DNA from: TWA4 sp964613155
GTDB taxonomy: Bacteria > Bacillota > Clostridia > Lachnospirales > Lachnospiraceae
DNA length: 17,923 nucleotides
Direction: 5' to 3'
NCBI GenBank assembly: GCA_964613155.1
Contig: CAZTHP010000057.1
Span: 1 to 17,923 of the forward strand
Part shown: positions 13,885-17,923 of the stretch, in pieces
Layout: every line of letters starts with the position of its first letter
Numbering within the stretch: the first letter of the stretch is position 1
The notes under the pieces: generated by a model
What the model was told of the DNA's origin: nothing
Seen by the model: only the letters and a program-made list of their open reading frames with translations
Database searches by the model: none
Position numbers and translations under genes: made by a program

Positions 13885-15474
13885 CTATAATGCCTTGTGT
13901 GTTTGACGGTATTGAGAAGGGGTAACGCCTTCTGATTTGCGGAACACTTTGGTAAAATAGCTGGAATCGGTGTAGCCGATCTTATCGGAGATTTCATCAA
14001 TCTGCAGATCGGAATCTTTTAAAAGCTTTCGTGCTTCATTCATACGCAGCTGAAGAACGTAATCCATAATGGAAATGTTCATCTCTTTTTTAAAGAGTCT
14101 GCTGGCATAGCTGCTGCTTAAAAAAGCGGAGCTGGCTATCGTATCCAGTGTAATATTTTCACGGAAATGTTCATGAATAAATTCTTTCATGACCTTAATA
14201 CCGGCAGGTTCCGGTGCCGACAATGTTTTTTGAATTTCTTTCTGATACAGGTCGATCGACATTTGCAATTGCGCACTGACATCATCAATGGAATTTTGCA
14301 TAAGGATCAGTTGGATAAATGAAGAATTGATTTGAGAAGCCCGTTCCTGCGAAACACCGGCGCTGACAGCGGTTCGAGAAGTCATGACGATCAGCTCGAT
14401 CGAGCGGGTTCGGATTACGTCCATATTGCCCTTGCTGCCTAAAACAATATCATTTGTAATATCATTTAAAAGGGCATTGACCCGTTCCTGATTTCCGGTC
14501 TTGATAAAATCCATCAGATCCGATTCTTTATTCATGGAATAGATGAACATTTGTCCCAGCTGTTCTTCCAGTTTTTTGCGGTTTTCTAGTTCTTCACTTA
14601 ACAAAAGCTTTTGCTTCATCAGTTCTTCGTTTCGCTTTTTCTTTTCCCAACCGGAACGAGTGATGAAGTTGGCGATGATATAGAGCAGATACGAAGCTGC
14701 CTGTACCATATCGCCGGAAACAACGGGAAGTTCTTCTACGGCTTTGAATAATTCTTTGAAATCCGAAGTTAAACTTTTGTTCATTTCCCGTAGTTCGATC
14801 CAGAAAAATTCTTCCGGTTCCCACATCAGAACCTGTCCGCAGATAATGGAGCCCAGATGCTTTCCGTCTACGATGATCGGAGCGGCCCACTCGATCAGTC
14901 CAGACGGGCAGCGGAAAATATAAGGCTCTCCGAATAAAGCGGCCTGTTTTCCAGCTCGTTTATAAGCACTTTGACAACGTTCCTGCCCGTTTTTCATACT
15001 CATGATCAATTTGCAGAATTGGCAGCACTTCGTGACATCTTTCTTTGAGAAGATGGAGCGGCCATTGACATCTACAATATTTGCCATTAAGCCGGTTGTT
15101 GTCGTAAAAGCATCTAAAATTGCTTTCAAAGAATTGGTGTCGATCAGATTTAACAGCTCCTGACGGCTGTTGTCCCCTTGCGGCTTGTTTGTGAGATCCG
15201 CTGGAACGTCAGAATCTGTATGAGCTGCAATCTCACCATTTGCAGCCGATTTTGCGTTTGCAGCAATCTCATTTTCCTTATTTACCATGGATTTTGCATG
15301 AGCTGCAATCTCACCATTTACAGCCGTTTGGGCGTCTGCTGCAATTGCCCTATTTGCAGCATTTCCTACATTTTGTACATTTTCCGCATTGTTTCCATTC
15401 CGTGCAGTTTTGGCATGTTCTGCCTGTTTGACCGAATGTCTCTCCCCTTGTGCGAAATCCTTTTCCTCATGCAA
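13885..15474 (-). CDS. PocR-domain AraC-family regulator, candidate regulator of the methanol genes
   Basis: This is a 529-residue regulator. Residues 105-272 match a PocR sensory domain with its cysteine set (C150, C151, C154, C167 and C189 in FRCPSG). A probable coiled coil (276-305) follows, then a linker, and an AraC double helix-turn-helix (about 425-527) ending EGVTPSQYRQTHKAL. PocR of Salmonella senses propanediol; relatives in clostridia accompany small-alcohol pathways, so methanol or a product is a plausible ligand (inference). The start is a TTG: AAGGAGG lies about eight bases upstream and no in-frame ATG occurs for 60 codons. The first 100 residues are low-complexity (Ala, Asn, Glu) with an in-frame 78-bp duplication. 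Paired GGTAAAATNNTG motifs upstream of this gene and mtaB suggest it controls both. Confidence 0.9.
   Translation of the reverse strand: MHEEKDFAQGERHSVKQAEHAKTARNGNNAENVQNVGNAANRAIAADAQTAVNGEIAAHAKSMVNKENEIAANAKSAANGEIAAHTDSDVPADLTNKPQGDNSRQELLNLIDTNSLKAILDAFTTTTGLMANIVDVNGRSIFSKKDVTKCCQFCKLIMSMKNGQERCQSAYKRAGKQAALFGEPYIFRCPSGLIEWAAPIIVDGKHLGSIICGQVLMWEPEEFFWIELREMNKSLTSDFKELFKAVEELPVVSGDMVQAASYLLYIIANFITRSGWEKKKRNEELMKQKLLLSEELENRKKLEEQLGQMFIYSMNKESDLMDFIKTGNQERVNALLNDITNDIVLGSKGNMDVIRTRSIELIVMTSRTAVSAGVSQERASQINSSFIQLILMQNSIDDVSAQLQMSIDLYQKEIQKTLSAPEPAGIKVMKEFIHEHFRENITLDTIASSAFLSSSYASRLFKKEMNISIMDYVLQLRMNEARKLLKDSDLQIDEISDKIGYTDSSYFTKVFRKSEGVTPSQYRQTHKAL
15221..15325. repeat. In-frame 78-bp duplication in the regulator's N-terminal region
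   Basis: A 27-bp sequence beginning TGAGCTGCAATCTCACCATT occurs at 15221-15247 and 15299-15325 with one mismatch, 78 bp (26 codons) apart, with a weaker copy between them. It encodes repeated NGEIAAH segments in a low-complexity leader of the PocR-AraC protein. Confidence 0.8.
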
Positions 15475-15494
15475 GGTATCCCCCTCCTTTTAGT

Positions 15495-15542
15495 CAGTAT
15501 TTTACCAGTAATATATATTATGATAACAGAAAATCCTGAAAA
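15495..15542 (-). promoter_or_regulatory. Promoter of the PocR-AraC gene with an inverted operator copy
   Basis: On the minus strand TTTTCA (15537-15542) and TAATAT (15515-15520) are 16 bp apart. A GGTAAAATACTG copy (15495-15506), opposite in orientation to the upstream pair, falls near the expected transcription start. That position would allow autorepression. The ribosome site AAGGAGG follows. Confidence 0.5.
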
Positions 15543-15549
15543 CAGGTAG

Positions 15550-15580
15550 GGTAAAATTTTGCTCTATTGGTAAAATCTTG
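15550..15580. promoter_or_regulatory. Paired GGTAAAATNNTG operator upstream of the PocR-AraC gene
   Basis: GGTAAAATTTTG (15550-15561) and GGTAAAATCTTG (15569-15580) form a direct repeat at 19-bp spacing. The pair ends seven bases from the proposed -35 box, a normal place for an AraC-type activator. The first copy is identical over 14 bases (GGGTAAAATTTTGC, with its leading G) to the corresponding copy upstream of mtaB. Confidence 0.65.
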
Positions 15581-15663
15581 AACTAGAATTCTAATTTGGG
15601 TGATTTTGGTAATTTTACACATCCTATCGGTAAGGTGCCTGGAAAACGGCATTCGTGGCAAGG

Positions 15664-16653
15664 TTACAAAAAACGTTCGAGTGCATGATAATCGGTTTCT
15701 TCTGCAAGGCGCAGAAATTCCTGCATACTGCGGGTGAGATAGCGGCTTGATTTGTAAAAAATACTGACATCGCGTGTGGTCAGTTCTGGATCTAGTCGGT
15801 AATAGATCAGTTTATCATCCGGTTTCATATGCAAAATAACCCAGTCGCTGATAAATGCCAGTCCTACGCCGTAACGTGCCAGGCAGTAGGCGGTCATTTG
15901 CTGATCGACCTTCAGTACGATATGCGGGATAAAGCCGTAGCGGCTGCAAAGTTTGTCCGCGCGCCGTCTGGTATCATTGCCGCTTCTTAAAAACAAAAAA
16001 GGTTCCTTGCTAAAATCATCTAATGGTACGATCGGGCAGGAATCCTGTTGGTGTTTTTGGGCAAAAAGGTCTTTTGCCGTCAGCTGATAGTCAGTCAGAT
16101 GTTCGTTGACAGGGCAGCTGCGAGGAACGGCCAGAAGCAGCTGTTCTTTAAAAAGCGGCAGTCTGGAAAAATGTTCCGGGGGGAAGATCCGATTGTCGAT
16201 TACCAGATCTAAAATGCCGTCGGAGAGCTGTTTTTCCAGTTGTTGACTTCCGCCTTCTAACAGGCGCAAAGAAACACCGGGATAGAGCCGCGTGAAGGCA
16301 GAGATAACTGGGGGAAGCGTATGACTGATCGAATTACTGCTTCCACCGACAGAGAGATGCCCTGTGATCAGCTCATCCAGCTGCAGGACATGGGATTGAA
16401 AATCATTTTCAATATCAATGATTTTTTCGACGGCCTTGATATATTCCAGCCCATATTCGGTCAATCCGATTGGTGTGGTACTGCGGTCAAAAATCTCCAC
16501 TCCGATCCGTTTTTCAATCTTGCGGATCGTAGCACTCAACGAAGACTGGCTGATAAAGAGATTTTCTGCTGCTCTGGAAAAACTTTTTGTTCGGTAAACT
16601 TCATAAATATATGCGTATCCGTTAAATAATTTGTCGTTATTGATTGTTTTCAT
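15664..16653 (-). CDS. LysR-family transcriptional regulator
   Basis: This is a 329-residue LysR-type regulator. An N-terminal winged helix-turn-helix (about 10-68) contains SFSRAAENLFISQSSLSATI and KRIGVEIFDRS. It is followed by a linker helix and a periplasmic-binding-protein-like effector domain (about 94-300). The length is usual for the family. The ATG has AAGGAA five bases upstream. It diverges from the hemolysin III-like gene and lies upstream of the PocR-AraC gene on the same strand, with 189 bp between. LysR proteins usually control the divergent neighbour and themselves, so the TrhA-like gene is the first candidate target; a role in methanol metabolism is possible but unsupported. 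Confidence 0.9.
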   Translation of the reverse strand: MKTINNDKLFNGYAYIYEVYRTKSFSRAAENLFISQSSLSATIRKIEKRIGVEIFDRSTTPIGLTEYGLEYIKAVEKIIDIENDFQSHVLQLDELITGHLSVGGSSNSISHTLPPVISAFTRLYPGVSLRLLEGGSQQLEKQLSDGILDLVIDNRIFPPEHFSRLPLFKEQLLLAVPRSCPVNEHLTDYQLTAKDLFAQKHQQDSCPIVPLDDFSKEPFLFLRSGNDTRRRADKLCSRYGFIPHIVLKVDQQMTAYCLARYGVGLAFISDWVILHMKPDDKLIYYRLDPELTTRDVSIFYKSSRYLTRSMQEFLRLAEETDYHALERFL

Positions 16654-16718
16654 GGCATTTCCTTAAAATTGTGTTTTCTATGCAGTTTCCTACAGATATA
16701 TGGGTGGCACACAGTCAA

Positions 16719-16747
16719 ATTATAACACCAGATTCATATTTTCTCAA
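16719..16747 (-). promoter_or_regulatory. Promoter of the LysR gene
   Basis: On the minus strand TTGAGA (16742-16747) and TATAAT (16719-16724) are separated by 17 bp, a near-consensus sigma-70 type promoter about 65 bp upstream of the LysR start codon. Confidence 0.7.
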
Positions 16748-16851
16748 TCGCAAACACCTGGGCGAATATTCTCTGGATTTTTTGCGGAATTTTCTTATCA
16801 TGAATCGTTTGAGGATAGGAAAGGGTTATGGAAAGATTGGCAAATTGCAGC

Positions 16852-16880
16852 TTGACTTTCCAAAAAGGAAGTGGTAATAT
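16852..16880 (+). promoter_or_regulatory. Promoter of the hemolysin III-like gene
   Basis: TTGACT (16852-16857) and TAATAT (16875-16880) are separated by 17 bp, a near-consensus promoter. It predicts a leader of about 140 nt that contains a 26-bp tandem repeat. Confidence 0.75.
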
Positions 16881-16918
16881 CTCAATACGTAGTAATAAAA
16901 ACTATGTAAAAGGTTTTT

Positions 16919-16970
16919 GAAAACTTTCATATTAAAAATGATTGGAAAACTTTTATATTTAAAATGATTT
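16919..16970. repeat. 26-bp tandem repeat, two copies, in the hemolysin III-like leader
   Basis: Copies at 16919-16944 and 16945-16970 begin GAAAACTTT and end in AAAATGATT; a partial third copy (TAAAACTGC) follows. They lie between the promoter and the start codon. Confidence 0.7.
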
Positions 16971-17024
16971 TAAAACTGCTATGAAAGATAAGGCTTTCGA
17001 ATTGGTTTGAGAGGGAGGTTTTTT

Positions 17025-17810
17025 ATGCGGCATTCAATGATAAAAAATTCTGGAATACAGACATCAGGGGTTCGAGTTTCTGCTTCGTCAGCGGGAGTCC
17101 GTAATTTTACTTCGACATCGAAGGTACAAACGTCAGCAAGGGAGGTTGTGTATTTATTTCGGCCGAAGGATCCGGGAAGTGCGTTTACCCATTTGATCGG
17201 TTTTTTGCTGGCATTATTGGCGGCTTTTCCGATTTTAATTCGTGCAGCTGTTGCGCGTGTTAGTGTAGCAGGTTTGGTCAGCGTCAGTATTTTTATGCTC
17301 TCCATGTTGCTTTTATATGGAGCGAGCACGATTTACCACAGCTTTAATCTGCCGGGAAATGGAAATTGCTATTTGAAAAAATTAGATCATATGATGATTT
17401 TTGTTTTGATCGCAGGAACCTATACGCCTCTTTGTGTTTTGAAATTGCCCGGTCATGTTGGCTTTTGGATGCTCGTGGCTGTCTGGTCAGTAGCGGTACT
17501 GGGAATGATCTTAAAAGCATGCTGGATTACTTGTCCCAAATGGTTTTCGTCAGTTCTTTATATTGCGATGGGATGGATTTGTATCGGAGCACTTCCGCAG
17601 ATTATCGCTGCGTTGACAGGGCCGCAGTTTCTCTGGCTTTTGACCGGAGGAATTTTATACACGATCGGCGGTATCATCTATGCGTTAAAATTGTCCGTGT
17701 TTAATGAACTGCACAAAAATTTCGGTTCACATGAAATTTTCCACGTATTTGTTATGGCGGGCAGCTTCTGCCATTATATGTGCATCTACAGTTTTCTGGG
17801 AAACCTTTAA
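17025..17810 (+). CDS. trhA: Hemolysin III/TrhA (PAQR-like) membrane protein
   Basis: This is a 261-residue inner-membrane protein with seven predicted hydrophobic segments. It carries the conserved polar motifs of the hemolysin III/PAQR family: STIYHS (S-x-x-x-H), LDHMMIF and HEIFHVFVMAGSFCHY, whose histidines form the putative metal site. Family members are linked to membrane-fluidity homeostasis, and some were first described as hemolysins. An N-terminal extension of about 40 hydrophilic residues, rich in Ser and Thr, precedes the usual domain. The ATG at 17025 has GGGAGG six bases upstream; an in-frame TTG at 17007 would begin before the ribosome site. It has its own promoter and diverges from the LysR gene. 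There is no evident link to methyl metabolism. Confidence 0.88.
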   Translation: MRHSMIKNSGIQTSGVRVSASSAGVRNFTSTSKVQTSAREVVYLFRPKDPGSAFTHLIGFLLALLAAFPILIRAAVARVSVAGLVSVSIFMLSMLLLYGASTIYHSFNLPGNGNCYLKKLDHMMIFVLIAGTYTPLCVLKLPGHVGFWMLVAVWSVAVLGMILKACWITCPKWFSSVLYIAMGWICIGALPQIIAALTGPQFLWLLTGGILYTIGGIIYALKLSVFNELHKNFGSHEIFHVFVMAGSFCHYMCIYSFLGNL

Positions 17811-17845
17811 AAAATCTCGAAAACTTGAAAAACTTGAAAAATATA

Positions 17846-17875
17846 TTGAAAAACGTCTCCGGGTAATGTTACAAT
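17846..17875 (+). promoter_or_regulatory. Promoter at the right edge, preceded by spaced A-tracts
   Basis: TTGAAA (17846-17851) and TACAAT (17870-17875) are 18 bp apart. Upstream lie short A-tracts at roughly 9-10 bp spacing (17809-17841), typical of curved DNA or an UP element. Transcription would start just before the following hairpin. Confidence 0.5.
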
Positions 17876-17889
17876 GAATGTGTGAAAAG

Positions 17890-17909
17890 CCCACTCCTTT
17901 AGGGGTGGG
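17890..17909 (+). mobile_element. Tight hairpin resembling an IS200/IS605 element end
   Basis: CCCACTCC (17890-17897) pairs with GGGGTGGG (17902-17909), one G-U pair, around a TTTA loop, within AAAAGCCCACTCCTTTAGGG. Hairpins of this form are typical of IS200/IS605-family ends and tnpB-associated RNAs (general knowledge). No transposase is visible on the left, so this is either an isolated remnant or the start of an element that continues beyond the window. Confidence 0.35.
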
Positions 17910-17923
17910 ATGGATAGCACTAT

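Noticed and set aside
13945..13965. GGTAAAATAGCTGG inside the PocR-AraC coding region as a further operator
   Set aside because: It fails the TG at the end of the motif, stands alone, and lies within a conserved part of the AraC DNA-binding domain.

Overview
The window looks like a draft or metagenome contig from an anaerobic, methylotrophic member of the Clostridia (Bacillota), of the acetogen type. This is an inference from gene content: a methanol:corrinoid methyltransferase (MtaB) with its corrinoid protein (MtaC), two non-pyrrolysine MttB-family methyltransferases, two MtaA/UroD-fold proteins, moderately AT-rich DNA and strong AGGAGG-type ribosome sites. I see no rRNA, tRNA, CRISPR array or complete insertion sequence. 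A run of exactly 100 N (1810-1909) is an assembly gap flanked by an identical 55-bp sequence.

Layout. Region A (about 1-9377) is a methyl-group utilisation cluster. On the minus strand, in transcription order, it carries an MFS transporter, UroD-like protein 2, UroD-like protein 1, MttB-like 2 and MttB-like 1. A PucR/CdaR-type activator is divergent on the plus strand. No corrinoid protein is present here; another leftward gene seems to begin just beyond the left edge. Region B (about 9398-15580) is the methanol system, all on the minus strand: PocR-AraC regulator, mtaC, mtaB and a CobW-type G3E GTPase. Region C is a LysR regulator (minus) divergent from a hemolysin III/TrhA membrane protein (plus). 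The right edge carries a promoter and a tight hairpin resembling an IS200/IS605 end.

How the genes work together. MtaB should demethylate methanol and load the methyl group onto MtaC. An MtaA-type protein, perhaps one of the two UroD-fold proteins, would pass methyl groups on to tetrahydrofolate. The MttB-like pair would demethylate quaternary or tertiary amines imported by the MFS protein. CobW may supply metal or help corrinoid handling.

The strongest non-coding signals are as follows. (1) A 12-bp motif, GGTAAAATNNTG, occurs as a direct repeat at 19-20 bp spacing upstream of both mtaB and the PocR-AraC gene, with a further inverted copy at the latter's start; it is a candidate operator for that regulator. 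(2) The mtaB-cobW gap holds a 98-nt branched inverted-repeat structure, a terminator and further nested, partly competing stems. (3) Most intergenic spacers carry their own unrelated short tandem repeat (20, 21, 26, 27, 36 or 71 bp period). The 71-bp set keeps a hairpin through wobble pairs in the transcribed strand.
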